Source: Kitasatospora sp. GP82 (lineage in GTDB: Bacteria > Actinomycetota > Actinomycetes > Streptomycetales > Streptomycetaceae). From it: a stretch of 64,000 bases of DNA. Both the position numbers and the translations under genes were made by a program. The stretch's first letter is position 1. Every line of letters starts with the position of its first letter. The stretch is from the NCBI RefSeq assembly GCF_029892105.1, contig NZ_JARZAJ010000025.1:33748-97747 (forward strand), in the 5' to 3' direction. Below the pieces are notes generated by a model. The model had not been told where the DNA came from. It saw only the letters and a program-made list of their open reading frames with translations, and searched no databases. Below, piece after piece: positions 1 to 8,597 of the stretch.

Positions 1-747
1 CTCACCGACGCGTACGAGAACATCCCGATGGGCGAGTCCACCGAGAAGCACAACACCCGCCTCGGCATCGGCCGCGAGGTGCAGGACAAGATCGCCGCGC
101 TCTCCCACCAGCGGGCCGCCGCCGCGCAGAAGAACGGCCTCTTCGAGGCGGAGATCGTCCCCGTCGAGATCCCGCAGCGCAAGGGCGAGCCGGTCCTCTT
201 CAGCCAGGACGAGGGCATTCGCGCCGAGACCACGGCGGAGGGCCTGGCCAAGCTTCGCCCGGCCTTCAGCAAGGACGGGACGATCACCGCCGGCACCTCC
301 TCCCAGATCTCCGACGGCGCCGCCGCCGTGGTCGTGATGAGCAAGGCCAAGGCCGAGGAGCTGGGCCTGACCTGGCTGGCCGAGATCGGCGCGCACGGCA
401 ACGTGGCCGGCCCGGACAACTCGCTCCAGTCGCAGCCGTCCAACGCGATCAAGCACGCGGTCGCCAAGGAGGGCATCACGGTCGAGGACCTCGACCTGAT
501 CGAGATCAACGAGGCGTTCGCGGCCGTCGCCCACCAGTCGATGAAGGACCTGGGCGTCACCGAGGAGAAGGTCAACGTCAACGGCGGTGCGATCGCGCTC
601 GGCCACCCGATCGGCATGTCCGGTGCCCGGGTCGTCCTGCACCTGGCGCTCGAACTGCAGCGCCGTGGCGGCGGCGTGGGTGCGGCGGCGCTGTGCGGCG
701 GTGGCGGCCAGGGCGATGCCCTGATCGTGAGGGTTCCGCAGAGCTGA
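1..747 (+). CDS. Acetyl-CoA C-acetyltransferase (thiolase), C-terminal part
   Basis: The reading frame is open from base 1, so the gene starts outside the window; 248 codons and the stop are present. Thiolases condense or cleave acyl-CoA with CoA in the cytoplasm. Visible C-terminal signatures are INEAFA (NEAF active-site loop), GGAIALGHPIGMSGAR carrying the catalytic GHP histidine, and LCGGGGQGDA carrying the second catalytic cysteine. The N-terminal nucleophilic cysteine lies upstream and cannot be checked. meaB follows 109 bp downstream on the same strand, which suits short-chain acyl-CoA metabolism. Whether it is a biosynthetic or beta-oxidation thiolase cannot be told from this fragment. 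Confidence 0.95.
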   Translation, partial: LTDAYENIPMGESTEKHNTRLGIGREVQDKIAALSHQRAAAAQKNGLFEAEIVPVEIPQRKGEPVLFSQDEGIRAETTAEGLAKLRPAFSKDGTITAGTSSQISDGAAAVVVMSKAKAEELGLTWLAEIGAHGNVAGPDNSLQSQPSNAIKHAVAKEGITVEDLDLIEINEAFAAVAHQSMKDLGVTEEKVNVNGGAIALGHPIGMSGARVVLHLALELQRRGGGVGAAALCGGGGQGDALIVRVPQS

Positions 748-856
748 TCGTCTGACATAGCGTCGGGGCTGTCGGCGGCCGGTAGCGGCCGGCAGCCCCA
801 TCCGCCTGTGGCGGACTCGTGGTCGTGGTCGAGGTCGTGATCGAGGAGCAACTCTG

Positions 857-1813
857 ATGGTCGATGTGCCGACGCTGGTCGAGCAGGCCCGCCAGGGCAG
901 GCCGCGGGCGGTCGCCCGGCTGATCACGCTGGTGGAGAACGCCGCTCCCCAGTTGCGCGAGGCGATGGCCGCGCTCGCCCCGTACACCGGGCAGGCGTAC
1001 ACCGTCGGCCTGACCGGCTCGCCCGGGGTCGGCAAGTCCACCTCCACCTCCGCGCTGGTCTCGGCCTACCGGCGGCTCGGGAAGCGGGTCGGGGTACTGG
1101 CCGTCGACCCCTCCTCGCCGTTCTCCGGCGGGGCACTGCTCGGCGACCGGGTCCGGATGCAGGAGCACGCCACCGACCCGGACGTGTTCATCCGCTCGAT
1201 GGCCACCCGGGGCCACCTCGGCGGGCTCTCCTGGGCCGCTCCGCAGGCGCTGCGGGTGCTGGACGGGGCCGGCTGCGAGGTCATCCTGGTGGAGACCGTC
1301 GGGGTCGGCCAGTCCGAGGTGGAGATCGCCGCACAGGCGGACACCTCGGTCGTCCTGCTGGCCCCCGGCATGGGCGACGGCATCCAGGCGGCCAAGGCCG
1401 GAATCCTGGAGATCGGCGACGTCTTCGTGGTCAACAAGGCCGACCGGGACGGTGCGGACGCCACCGCCCGCGAGCTCAACCACATGCTCGGCCTCGGTGA
1501 GGCCCGCGAGCCGGGCGACTGGCGGCCGCCCATCGTCAAGACCGTCGCGGCCCGCGGCGAGGGCCTGGACGAGCTGGTCGAGGCCCTGGAGAAGCACCGC
1601 GCCTGGCTGGCCGAGACCGGTGAACTCGCCGTCCGCCGCCGCCGCAGGGCCGCGGACGAGATCGAGGCGATCGCCCTGGCAGGCCTCCGCGCCCGCATCG
1701 GCTCCCTCCACGGCGACCGCCACCTGGACGCCCTCGCCGAACGCGTCGCCGCAGGCACCCTGGACCCGTACGGCGCGGCCGACGAACTGGTCTCCGGCCT
1801 GACCACCACATAG
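857..1813 (+). CDS. meaB: MeaB/ArgK-family GTPase, chaperone of B12-dependent acyl-CoA mutase
   Basis: 318 residues, the usual MeaB length. G-protein chaperones of this family protect and reload adenosylcobalamin acyl-CoA mutases. The P-loop is GSPGVGKST (about residues 53-61), the switch region contains ETVGVGQSEVEI, and the guanine-specificity motif is NKAD. The family C-terminal helical region follows. The ATG is preceded by GAGGAG nine bases upstream. The window also encodes a mutase subunit, IcmA, about 10 kb downstream; a methylmalonyl-CoA mutase is not seen here, so the client could be either enzyme (inference). Confidence 0.95.
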   Translation: MVDVPTLVEQARQGRPRAVARLITLVENAAPQLREAMAALAPYTGQAYTVGLTGSPGVGKSTSTSALVSAYRRLGKRVGVLAVDPSSPFSGGALLGDRVRMQEHATDPDVFIRSMATRGHLGGLSWAAPQALRVLDGAGCEVILVETVGVGQSEVEIAAQADTSVVLLAPGMGDGIQAAKAGILEIGDVFVVNKADRDGADATARELNHMLGLGEAREPGDWRPPIVKTVAARGEGLDELVEALEKHRAWLAETGELAVRRRRRAADEIEAIALAGLRARIGSLHGDRHLDALAERVAAGTLDPYGAADELVSGLTTT

Positions 1814-1842
1814 GCCCCACCCCGGCGGGGCGCAGGGAAGCC

Positions 1843-2044
1843 TTTCAGGGGCGCGGATGAACCAACAGGGGCGCGAGGAACTGCGCGAAATCGGAAGGTG
1901 ACTGCGTTCAGCCGGGCCCGCTGGGCCAGTTGCACCTCGTGACCTTCCGGTGGGGCGGTGCAGGTTAACCACCGGAGGTCGGTGCGGCACGGGTCTTCCG
2001 GTTCGCGCACGCAGTTGATCAAGCAGAGCCCCGCGCCCCTGAAA
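1843..2044. repeat. About 200-bp intergenic element bounded by a 14-bp inverted repeat
   Basis: TTTCAGGGGCGCGG at 1843-1856 is the exact reverse complement of 2031-2044. Inside, at 1866-1888, is one copy of a dispersed sequence of the form CAGGGGCGCGnGGAACTGCGCGA. The element fills the gap between meaB and the convergent marR gene. It could act as a large terminator structure or be a small non-autonomous repeat; no coding sequence is credible here. Confidence 0.5.
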
Positions 2045-2073
2045 ACCTCACCCTTGCCCTGAAGGGCTTTTGG

Positions 2074-2592
2074 TCAGGCCCGGCCGCGCAGTGCGCGCAG
2101 GTGCTCGGCGACGGGGGCGAGTGCTGCGTACATCGCGTCGATCTGCTCGGGGGTGAAGCGGTCGATGAAGTGGTGGCGCACGCTGCGGACGTGGTCGGGG
2201 GCGACCTTCTGCATGGTCTCCCAGCCCTGTTCGGTCAGGTGCGCGTAGAGGCCGCGCCGGTCGCCGGGACAGTCCTGGCGCAGGACCAGACCGGCGTTCT
2301 CCATCCGGGTGATCTGGTGCGAGAGCCGGCTCTTGGACTGGAGCGTGGCGGTGGCGAGGTCGGTCATCCGCATCCGGCGGTCGGGTGACTCGGAGAGGAC
2401 GACCAGGATTTCGTAGTCGTTGCTCGCCAGGTTGTGCGGCTGGAGTTCACGGCCCAACTGGTAGTCGAGGAGTCGGCTGACCTCCAGGTGGGCACGCCAG
2501 AACTGCTGCTCCCTGGCGGAGAGCCAGGGGGTCTCCTCCTCCCCGCGCGGGTGGGAGGAGGAGACCGCCGTTTCGGTGCTGTGCATGTCCAT
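2074..2592 (-). CDS. MarR-family transcriptional regulator
   Basis: 172 residues from ATG 2592. Winged helix-turn-helix repressors of this family bind palindromes as dimers and respond to small ligands. The core shows LDYQLGRELQPHNLASNDYEILVxL, then DLATATLQSKSRLSHQITRME (recognition helix) and DCPGDRRGLYAHLTEQG (the wing with the family DxRG motif). An in-frame start further upstream at 2676 would add residues unlike the family and run through the promoter. No ribosome site precedes ATG 2592; a TATGCT hexamer ends seven bases before it, so the mRNA is probably leaderless. It is divergent from nothing close: the next gene upstream is on the same strand but lies at 2648-3610 and ends here. Confidence 0.9.
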   Translation of the reverse strand: MDMHSTETAVSSSHPRGEEETPWLSAREQQFWRAHLEVSRLLDYQLGRELQPHNLASNDYEILVVLSESPDRRMRMTDLATATLQSKSRLSHQITRMENAGLVLRQDCPGDRRGLYAHLTEQGWETMQKVAPDHVRSVRHHFIDRFTPEQIDAMYAALAPVAEHLRALRGRA

Positions 2593-2611
2593 GGGAACAG
2601 CATAACCGAGG

Positions 2612-2630
2612 TTGTTAAATGTTGTACAAT
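2612..2630. promoter_or_regulatory. Candidate MarR operator over the -35 region
   Basis: TTGTTAAATGTTGTACAAT, an AT-rich island with TTGT...ACAA inverted ends. On the minus strand TTGTAC could be the -35 element and TATGCT at 2599-2604 the -10. The position over the marR promoter suggests autoregulation (inference). Confidence 0.45.
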
Positions 2631-2647
2631 ATGATGAGTGCGGTAAA

Positions 2648-3610
2648 TCAGAGCCCGAATCGTCGGCCCAGGTCACCGAGGTTGCCCAGACCGGGGATGT
2701 TGGGCAGCTGCTGCCCGCCGTGCCCCGGCTGCTGCGGTACGCCGCCGCCCGGCACGCCCTCCTCGGCGTCCACCTGGCCCACCGAGCGCTCCGCCATCAG
2801 CTTCTCGCTGGACTGCAGCAGCACCTGCCCGGCCCCGATGAACTCGAACTGGTGCTCCTCGCCGGAGGCCCCGCCGAGTCCGGTCAGGTGCCGGATCCCG
2901 CCGATCACACCGTGCAGGTAGCTGTGGTCGTAGTGGTGGCAGGGCGCCGGGCAGTCCGCCCACCCCACCAGTGCCTGCGGGTCCACCCGGATCGGCGGCT
3001 CCACGAAGTGCACCGGACCGTTGGAGGCGGCCACGAACTTGCCGGTGCCGATCAGGGTGAGAAAGCCCGGGATGATCGACTGCTTGAGTGCCAGCGTGGG
3101 CTCGAAGGCCAGCAGATTGCCCGAGCGGACCGTCAGGTTGCCGTTCTCCAGGTCGTAGGAGTTCAGATCGAAGGCCCGGTCGGCCAGCAGCAGCCTGCCC
3201 CGGCCCTCGGCCACCACCCAGTCGGCGGCGTGCAGCGGGGAGTTGAAGTTCTGCTCCAGCAGCCGGTCGATCGCACCCCGGCCGATGCCCGAGAACCGGA
3301 TGTCGCCGTAGTAGGCGATCATCTTGCCCTTCTGCAGGTAGTACGGGCCGTTGAGGTCCACCGAGAAGGCGTACGGATTGACGTTGTCGTTGACGGGCAG
3401 GCTGTGCGCGTCGTACACCACCGGGCCGTTGCCGCCGGGCTGCGGCGTCGGAGCGGTCGGCGGCGCGGGCGGCATCGGCGGCATCGGAATGCCGGGCTGG
3501 GTGGGCTGGTAGGACTGCTGGTACTGCTGCGCCGAGTACGGCTGCTGAGGGTGGGGAGGCTGCTGTCCGTACGGCGACTGACCATAAGGCTGCTGGGGAG
3601 GGTAGGACAT
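2648..3610 (-). CDS. AIM24-family protein with Pro/Gln/Tyr-rich N-terminal tail
   Basis: 320 residues. Residues 1 to about 85 are low complexity, dominated by Pro, Gln and Tyr (repeats of PPQQPYGQ and QQPY type). The remainder is an AIM24 beta-barrel domain, with family features such as GKMIAYYGDIRFSG and GTGKFVAASNGPVHF. It is the third gene of a three-gene operon of paralogues; its ATG overlaps the upstream stop as TGATG. The biochemical role of bacterial AIM24 proteins is not established; the yeast member is a mitochondrial membrane-organisation factor. The tail is unusual relative to its two neighbours and may mediate clustering or partner binding (inference). Confidence 0.85.
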   Translation of the reverse strand: MSYPPQQPYGQSPYGQQPPHPQQPYSAQQYQQSYQPTQPGIPMPPMPPAPPTAPTPQPGGNGPVVYDAHSLPVNDNVNPYAFSVDLNGPYYLQKGKMIAYYGDIRFSGIGRGAIDRLLEQNFNSPLHAADWVVAEGRGRLLLADRAFDLNSYDLENGNLTVRSGNLLAFEPTLALKQSIIPGFLTLIGTGKFVAASNGPVHFVEPPIRVDPQALVGWADCPAPCHHYDHSYLHGVIGGIRHLTGLGGASGEEHQFEFIGAGQVLLQSSEKLMAERSVGQVDAEEGVPGGGVPQQPGHGGQQLPNIPGLGNLGDLGRRFGL

Positions 3611-4260
3611 CAGAGCTTCTCCTCGCTCGCCTGCACGTACACCGTGCCCTGGCCGGACAGCTCCAGCTGGAACGCCTCACCGGAGCCGCGCCCGATCATG
3701 TCGCGCCAACCCAGCGCGGTGGACAGCTTGTTGCGTACGTCACCCCGATGTGCGACGTACGCCTGCGGGTCCACATGCACCGGCTGGCCCTGGGCGATCG
3801 GCAGTTCGATGACGCCGCCGTGGGCCATCACCGCGACCGAGCCGTGACCGGTCAGCTTGGTGGTGAACAGGCCCTGGCCGGTGACCTGGCCGCGCACGAT
3901 GCCCATCACACCGCCCTGCGCACCCATGAACATGGTGGACTGCTGGAGCGAGCCCTCGAAGGCGAGCAGCCGGTCGGCCTCCACATAGAGGGTGTCGCCG
4001 GCCAGGTCGATCAGGTGGACGTGGTGGCCGCCGTGGCCGAACAGCACGCTGCCCCGGCCCTCGACGGTCATCAGCGGGGTGTCCTCGTTGGCCACCCGGC
4101 GTCCGATCATCGACATCACTCCGCCCTGGCCGCCCATCAGGTTGGGCTTGAAGGTGACGTCCCCGGTGTAGGCGATCATCGCGCCGCGCTGGCTGAAGAG
4201 CTGCTGGCCGGGGAAGACGGCGGCCTCGACCATCTTGCCGTTGATCCTGGTGAAGGGCAT
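3610..4260 (-). CDS. AIM24-family protein
   Basis: 216 residues consisting of a single AIM24 domain. Features include RGAMIAYTGDVTFKPN, VEGRGSVLFGHGG, LYVEADRLLAFEGSL and GQGLFTTKLTGHGSVAV, which recur in its two neighbours. The start ATG shares its A with the stop of the upstream paralogue (TGATG) and its own stop is joined to the next gene in the same way, so the three are translationally coupled. Equimolar products and a hetero-oligomer are plausible (inference). No signal peptide or membrane segment is seen. Confidence 0.87.
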   Translation of the reverse strand: MPFTRINGKMVEAAVFPGQQLFSQRGAMIAYTGDVTFKPNLMGGQGGVMSMIGRRVANEDTPLMTVEGRGSVLFGHGGHHVHLIDLAGDTLYVEADRLLAFEGSLQQSTMFMGAQGGVMGIVRGQVTGQGLFTTKLTGHGSVAVMAHGGVIELPIAQGQPVHVDPQAYVAHRGDVRNKLSTALGWRDMIGRGSGEAFQLELSGQGTVYVQASEEKL

Positions 4261-4898
4261 CAGACGTCCCCTCCGAAGGTCGCCTTCTCGGAAGGCTGGA
4301 CGTAGACCAGGCCCTCGCCGGTGAACTCGACCTGCATCGCCTCGCCGCCGCCCTCGCCGATCAGTGTGGTCCAGCCCGCGCCCGACTTCAGGTGCCGGCT
4401 GAGGTTCCCGGTGTGCGCGACGTACGCGCCCGGGTCCACCCGCAGCGGGGTGCCCTGGGTGACCCGCAGGATGATCGCCGGGCCGTTGGAGGTGAGGGCC
4501 GCCCAGCCGGTGCCCTCGACCTTGGTGGTGAACAGGCCGTTGCCCGAGGCCATCCCGTTGAGACCGGTGAAGCTGGTCCCGGTGTGCAGGGTGGCCTCGG
4601 TGCAGAGCAGGTTGTCCGCCTCGACGTACAGCGCCTCGCCGTTCAGGCGCACCAGATTGACCTCGGTGGCCTGGTCGGCGAAGTAGCAGGTGCCCTGCCC
4701 CTTCGCCTCCATGACCGTCATCTGCTCGCCCGTCAGGCGGCGGGCGACCATGCCGCGCAGGCCGTCACCGCCGCCGGTGAGCTTCTTGAAGTTCATCTGG
4801 CCGGTGTACGCGACCATCGAGCCGTTGCGGGCCTTCACCGAGTCGCCCGCCATGTCTACGGCGAGCACCCTGGAGCCCTGGAGTCGAAACTGTGCCAC
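4260..4898 (-). CDS. AIM24-family protein, first gene of the AIM24 operon
   Basis: 212 residues when started at GTG 4898, giving VAQFRLQGSRVLAVDM, which matches the compact beginning of the family; an ATG at 4934 would add twelve unrelated residues. It shares GSMVAYTGQMNFKK, LYVEADNLLCTEATL and GNGLFTTKVEGTGWAAL with the two following genes. TACATT lies five bases before the GTG and there is no Shine-Dalgarno sequence, so a leaderless transcript is likely. Function unknown. Confidence 0.85.
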   Translation of the reverse strand: MAQFRLQGSRVLAVDMAGDSVKARNGSMVAYTGQMNFKKLTGGGDGLRGMVARRLTGEQMTVMEAKGQGTCYFADQATEVNLVRLNGEALYVEADNLLCTEATLHTGTSFTGLNGMASGNGLFTTKVEGTGWAALTSNGPAIILRVTQGTPLRVDPGAYVAHTGNLSRHLKSGAGWTTLIGEGGGEAMQVEFTGEGLVYVQPSEKATFGGDV

Positions 4899-4991
4899 CG
4901 GCCGAATGTAGCGGTCGTGGCGGCCCCGGGGCATCCACCGGCCGTGAACTGGTACGCAGCTGGGACAATGCGGGCGCGGTGCGGCGCCGGT

Positions 4992-5768
4992 TCAGACCGC
5001 GGCGGGCACGGCCCCGGCCGAGTGCTCCACCTCCAGCAGCGAGGCCGAGTGCCGCTCCGCCTCGAAGGCCACCACTCCGCCGCGCAGCCCGAACAGCCGC
5101 TTGGAGAGCAGGATCCACACCACCGCAGCGATGTTCAGCAGCAGCGTGCAGACCTTGAACACGGTGACGTGGTGCGACAGTTCGTACCCCTCCAGCGGCA
5201 GGAACGCCGCGGTGGCCACCACGGTGAGGTACTCGGCCCAGCGGCGGCCCAGCCAGAGCCCGAACGCCTCGACGATCTCGATCAGCGCGTACGCCAGCAG
5301 CGCCCCCGCGACGGTCAGCAGGGTGCTGCGCCTGTAGTCGAAGGTCTTGCGGATGGTGTCCACGATGGGGGAGTGCTCAAGGTCCCAGTGGAAGTGGTCG
5401 GTGACCGGCTTGAAGACGGTCAGGTTCTGGTTGAACAGGTCCTTGACCGCATCCTGGCTGTTGGAGAACTTCCACACCGCCCAGGCGACGAGGATGATCA
5501 GCACACCGCGCAGCAGCCGTTCGATCGCCAGGAAGCGGAGGATGAACAGGTCGCGCAGCGCCTTGCCGCGCGGCACCAGTGGGGCGTCCTCGGCCGGGCC
5601 GGAGGCGTGCGGGGCGCCGAGTGCGAAGTCCCCGCAGCGCAGGCAGCGCCACGCCTCGCCGAGTGCGGTCTGTGCGTGCAGGCGCGTCCGCAGTTCGTTC
5701 TCGTCGGGTGCGTAGGTGGTGTGGCCGCGCCGTGAGCAGGTGCGGCGGTTCCAGTCGATGCTGAACAA
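4992..5768 (-). CDS. DUF2127-like integral membrane protein
   Basis: About 258 residues from TTG 5768, chosen because GGGGGAAG stands six bases upstream; an ATG at 5798 has no ribosome site and would add ten residues. The first 45 residues are hydrophilic and contain a cysteine-rich stretch (CSRRGH, later CLRCGDF). The rest has about four hydrophobic segments, including LRDLFILRFLAIERLLRG, which is typical of DUF2127 proteins, and ALLAYALIEIVEAFGLWLGR. Function unknown. It is divergent from the DUF3817 gene at 6004. Confidence 0.8.
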   Translation of the reverse strand: MFSIDWNRRTCSRRGHTTYAPDENELRTRLHAQTALGEAWRCLRCGDFALGAPHASGPAEDAPLVPRGKALRDLFILRFLAIERLLRGVLIILVAWAVWKFSNSQDAVKDLFNQNLTVFKPVTDHFHWDLEHSPIVDTIRKTFDYRRSTLLTVAGALLAYALIEIVEAFGLWLGRRWAEYLTVVATAAFLPLEGYELSHHVTVFKVCTLLLNIAAVVWILLSKRLFGLRGGVVAFEAERHSASLLEVEHSAGAVPAAV

Positions 5769-5858
5769 CGGTACTTCCCCCGTGATCCTCGTGATCATGG
5801 CCGACCTGACCGTCAGGTCGTGCCGCAGCAGGATAGGACCTCACAGCGGAGGCGAACC

Positions 5859-5892
5859 CCTCCGGGGCGCGGGCTACCCCTTTCCCCGGAGG
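5859..5892. other. Hairpin in divergent intergenic region
   Basis: CCTCCGGGG at 5859-5867 is complementary to CCCCGGAGG at 5884-5892, with a 16-base loop. It lies between the divergent DUF2127 and DUF3817 genes. GATAAT at 5932-5937 is a good -10 candidate for the rightward gene. Confidence 0.35.
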
Positions 5893-6003
5893 CTTCCGCA
5901 CCCCTGCCCCGGGGCGGTATGTCAGGTCGGTGATAATGGGCTGGTGGCTTGTGCGTCGGTTCACAAGCCTGCTCGCCGACCCCCGATTCATGAGGTAGTC
6001 ACC

Positions 6004-6318
6004 GTGAAGAGCAGCGCCGTCCACCGCCTGCGCCTTGTCTCCGGCCCCGAGGGCCTCTCCTTCATCCTGCTGCTGATCTGCTCGGTGCTGAAGCGGACCA
6101 CCAGCTTCGACGCCGTGCCCGTGATGGGCATGGTCCATGGCGTGCTCTTCATCCTCTACGTGGTCTTCCTGGTGCTCGCCTGGCAGCAGCAGCGCTGGGA
6201 TGCCAAGCGCGGCACAGTGCTCCTCGTCCTGTCGGTGCTCCCGACGGGTGGCTTCTTCGCCGAGCGGATGCTGGCCAAGGAGGAGCGCGGCGAGACGGCC
6301 GTGCCTGCCACCGCCTGA
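6004..6318 (+). CDS. DUF3817-family small membrane protein
   Basis: 104 residues starting at GTG 6004, with GAGGTAG upstream. Three hydrophobic helices are visible (around GLSFILLLICSVL, MVHGVLFILYVVFLVLAW and GTVLLVLSVLPTGGFF). The HG in the second helix and the end PTGGFFAERML are typical of DUF3817, also found as the C-terminal membrane part of some permeases. A paralogue is encoded at 11315-11647. Function unknown. Confidence 0.82.
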   Translation: MKSSAVHRLRLVSGPEGLSFILLLICSVLKRTTSFDAVPVMGMVHGVLFILYVVFLVLAWQQQRWDAKRGTVLLVLSVLPTGGFFAERMLAKEERGETAVPATA

Positions 6319-6331
6319 CGGTCGACGCGAC

Positions 6332-6373
6332 CAGCGGCCGGGTGCCTCTCCGTGGAGAGGCACCCGGCCGCTG
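6332..6373. terminator. Bidirectional terminator hairpin
   Basis: Perfect 19-bp stem (6332-6350 with 6355-6373) and a CGTG loop, between the convergent DUF3817 and M4 protease genes. Confidence 0.85.
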
Positions 6374-6393
6374 CGTTCACCGGAGGCGTCGGG

Positions 6394-8043
6394 TCAGTTG
6401 ACGTTCACGGCGGACCAGGCCGCGGCTACCTGCTTGTACTCGGTGGAGCCGGTGCCGCCGTACAGGTCGGCGGCCGCCTTCAGGGTGCCGGTGCGGGCGG
6501 CCTTGTAGTCGGTGGTGGAGGTGAAGTAGGTGGTCAGCGCGCGGTACCAGACCTTGAGGGCCTTGTCGCGGCCGATGCCGGTGACGGTGGAGCCGTTGGA
6601 GGTCGGGCTGTTGTAGCTGAAGCCGTTGATGGTCTTGGCGCCGCTGCCCTCGGACAGCAGGTAGAAGAAGTGGTTGGCGACGCCCGAGGAGTAGTGGACG
6701 TCCAGGCCGCCGACCGAGGACGACCAGGAGTCGGCCGAGGCCCCGTCCTTGGAGGGCTTGTCCATGTAGCGGAGCGGCGTGCCGTCGCCGTTGATGTTGA
6801 TCAGCTCGCCGATGAGGTAGTTCGGCGGGTTGGCGGGCAGGTTGGCGTACCACTCGACGCCGGTGCCCATGATGTCCGAGGTGGCCTCGTTCAGACCGCC
6901 GGACTCACCCGAGTAGTTGAGGCCCGCGGTGGCGGCGGTGACACCGTGGCTCATCTCGTGGCCGGACACGTCGAGGGCGGTCAGCGGGTGGGTGTTGCTG
7001 ACGCCGTCGCCGTACGTCATGCAGAAGCAGCTGTCATCCCAGAACGCGTTGACGTAGTTCTTGCCGTAGTGGACGCGGCTGTAGGCGCCGACACCGTCGT
7101 TGCGGATGCCGCTGCGGCCGAAGGTGTTCTTGTAGAAGTCCCAGGTGGCGGCCGCGCCGTACTGGGCGTCCACGGCGGCGGACTGGGTGTTGGAGGCCAG
7201 CCCGTTGCCCCAGGTGTTGGTCGAGTTGGTGTAGAGCGTCCCGGTGCCGGAGGTCCTGCCGGACAGGTTGGTGGTGTACTGGCCGCCGCGAGTGGCGTCC
7301 TTCAGCTGGTACGTGCTGCCGCTGGGGTTGGTGGTCAGCGGTACGGTGCCGACGAAGACGCCCTTGCCGGTGCCGCTCGCATTGGCGGTCTGGATCTCCT
7401 CGTGGGTGGAGAGCACCTCCCCGGTGGTGGCGTCGGTCACCAGCTGCTGGCGGCTCGGGGTGCCGTCGGCGCGCACGCCCTCGACGGTCGTCCGGTACGC
7501 CAGGCGCGGGGTGCCGGAGGTGGCCCACACGACCAGGGTGGCCTGGCCGGTCTTGCCGACCGAGGACAGCGACGCCTCGTCGGAGTCGCCCCGGGCGCCG
7601 ATGGTGGCCTGCACCGAGCCGGCCGCGTTGGCAGCCGCCTGCTGGGCGGAGAGCTTCGGGGTCAGGCTGGCGACGGCGAGCTTGCCCTCGACGGCGCGGT
7701 CCACCGAAGTGATGTTGCCCTTGGCGTCCTGGTGCACGACCAGGTCGCCGCCGATCACCGGGAGCCCGCCGAGGGTGCGCTCGTAGCGCAGGTGCTTGGT
7801 GCCGTCGGCGTCCACGACGACGTCCTTGGCGACCAGCTTCTCCTGGCTGCCCAGGCCCAGCGCCTTGACCGCGGTGGGGGCCGCGGAGTCGGCGAGAGTG
7901 ATCAGCTCGGCGTGCTGCTGGCCGGTGAAGGTCCCGGCGATCGGAGAAGGGCTGGCCTGAGCCGTGCCGGCACTGACCTGGATCGCTCCGGCGAGGATCA
8001 CCGAGGCGGAGAGAACGGCTCCGACTGTCAGCTTTCGCTTCAC
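6394..8043 (-). CDS. Secreted M4 (thermolysin-like) zinc metalloprotease, copy 1
   Basis: 549 residues with the layout of a secreted preproenzyme. Residues 1-30 are a signal peptide ending in TAQA. Residues about 40-215 are the FTP/PepSY propeptide (LGGLPVIGGDLVVHQD). The catalytic domain follows from about residue 230. Zinc ligands are H362 and H366 in HEMSH and E386 in GGLNEATSD, with E363 as general base; the HFFYLLSEG segment supplies the late active-site histidine. There is no C-terminal P domain, only the thermolysin alpha-helical half. The start is GTG 8043 with AAGGA eight bases upstream. A paralogue with the same length and numbering follows at 8598-10247, and the upstream regions also match. 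Confidence 0.95.
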   Translation of the reverse strand: MKRKLTVGAVLSASVILAGAIQVSAGTAQASPSPIAGTFTGQQHAELITLADSAAPTAVKALGLGSQEKLVAKDVVVDADGTKHLRYERTLGGLPVIGGDLVVHQDAKGNITSVDRAVEGKLAVASLTPKLSAQQAAANAAGSVQATIGARGDSDEASLSSVGKTGQATLVVWATSGTPRLAYRTTVEGVRADGTPSRQQLVTDATTGEVLSTHEEIQTANASGTGKGVFVGTVPLTTNPSGSTYQLKDATRGGQYTTNLSGRTSGTGTLYTNSTNTWGNGLASNTQSAAVDAQYGAAATWDFYKNTFGRSGIRNDGVGAYSRVHYGKNYVNAFWDDSCFCMTYGDGVSNTHPLTALDVSGHEMSHGVTAATAGLNYSGESGGLNEATSDIMGTGVEWYANLPANPPNYLIGELININGDGTPLRYMDKPSKDGASADSWSSSVGGLDVHYSSGVANHFFYLLSEGSGAKTINGFSYNSPTSNGSTVTGIGRDKALKVWYRALTTYFTSTTDYKAARTGTLKAAADLYGGTGSTEYKQVAAAWSAVNVN

Positions 8044-8541
8044 TTTCGGTTCCTTCCGGTTCTACCGCTTCTGCGCGGTCGCGCCGCGCTCCGGGGCACA
8101 GGGTTAGTGCCTTCTGGGGCGGAAGCGGGCGCTGACGTGCTGCTCCGTGCGGTCTGGTGGCATCGGCCGGAGAGGTGGGGCGGCCGAGTGCCGTACGGGG
8201 CTGGCCAGAAGCATGACAATCGCGCTGATGAAATGACAGGTCTACGGCAACGATTGGCAAACTCCCGCCAACGCGCAGCCCTACAACGCTGGTGATGGAG
8301 CGTCAGACAAGCGGACCAATCGGGCAAAACGCCGGGGCGGGGCAGAGGGTTCCTGTTCGAACGGAGCCGGAACGACGGCCGAAATCGAGTAACCGGCCTC
8401 CCTGGTATGTGCATTGCCGTAACATTGTGAACATTTGATGTCCTGGTATGTACCGGAAACAGAGGTTGGCGGGACTTCGCCAAGATGTTCCCTTGTCCTG
8501 CCCATGACCTGGCTGCTAGCCGTGTCCTGGCCGGCAACGCA
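8044..8541. other. Upstream region of M4 protease copy 1; no gene seen
   Basis: No credible coding sequence on either strand. Bases about 8107-8235 resemble 10313-10443 upstream of copy 2, so the promoter was duplicated with the gene. CCTGGTATGT occurs at 8401-8410 and again at 8442-8451. ATGTCCTGGT lies about 395 bases upstream of the start in both copies. Confidence 0.6.
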
Positions 8542-8579
8542 CAGCAGCCGGGCTCCCGTTGACGGGAGCCCGGCTGCTG
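8542..8579 (-). terminator. Terminator of M4 protease copy 2
   Basis: Perfect 17-bp stem (8542-8558 with 8563-8579) with a TTGA loop, 18 bases beyond the protease stop codon. Confidence 0.85.
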
Positions 8580-8597
8580 CGGTGATACGACGAGTCG

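Noticed and set aside
578..1990. Long minus-strand open frame opposite meaB
   Set aside because: No family resemblance, Arg/Gly/Ala-rich content typical of antisense frames in GC-rich genes; meaB on the plus strand is certain.
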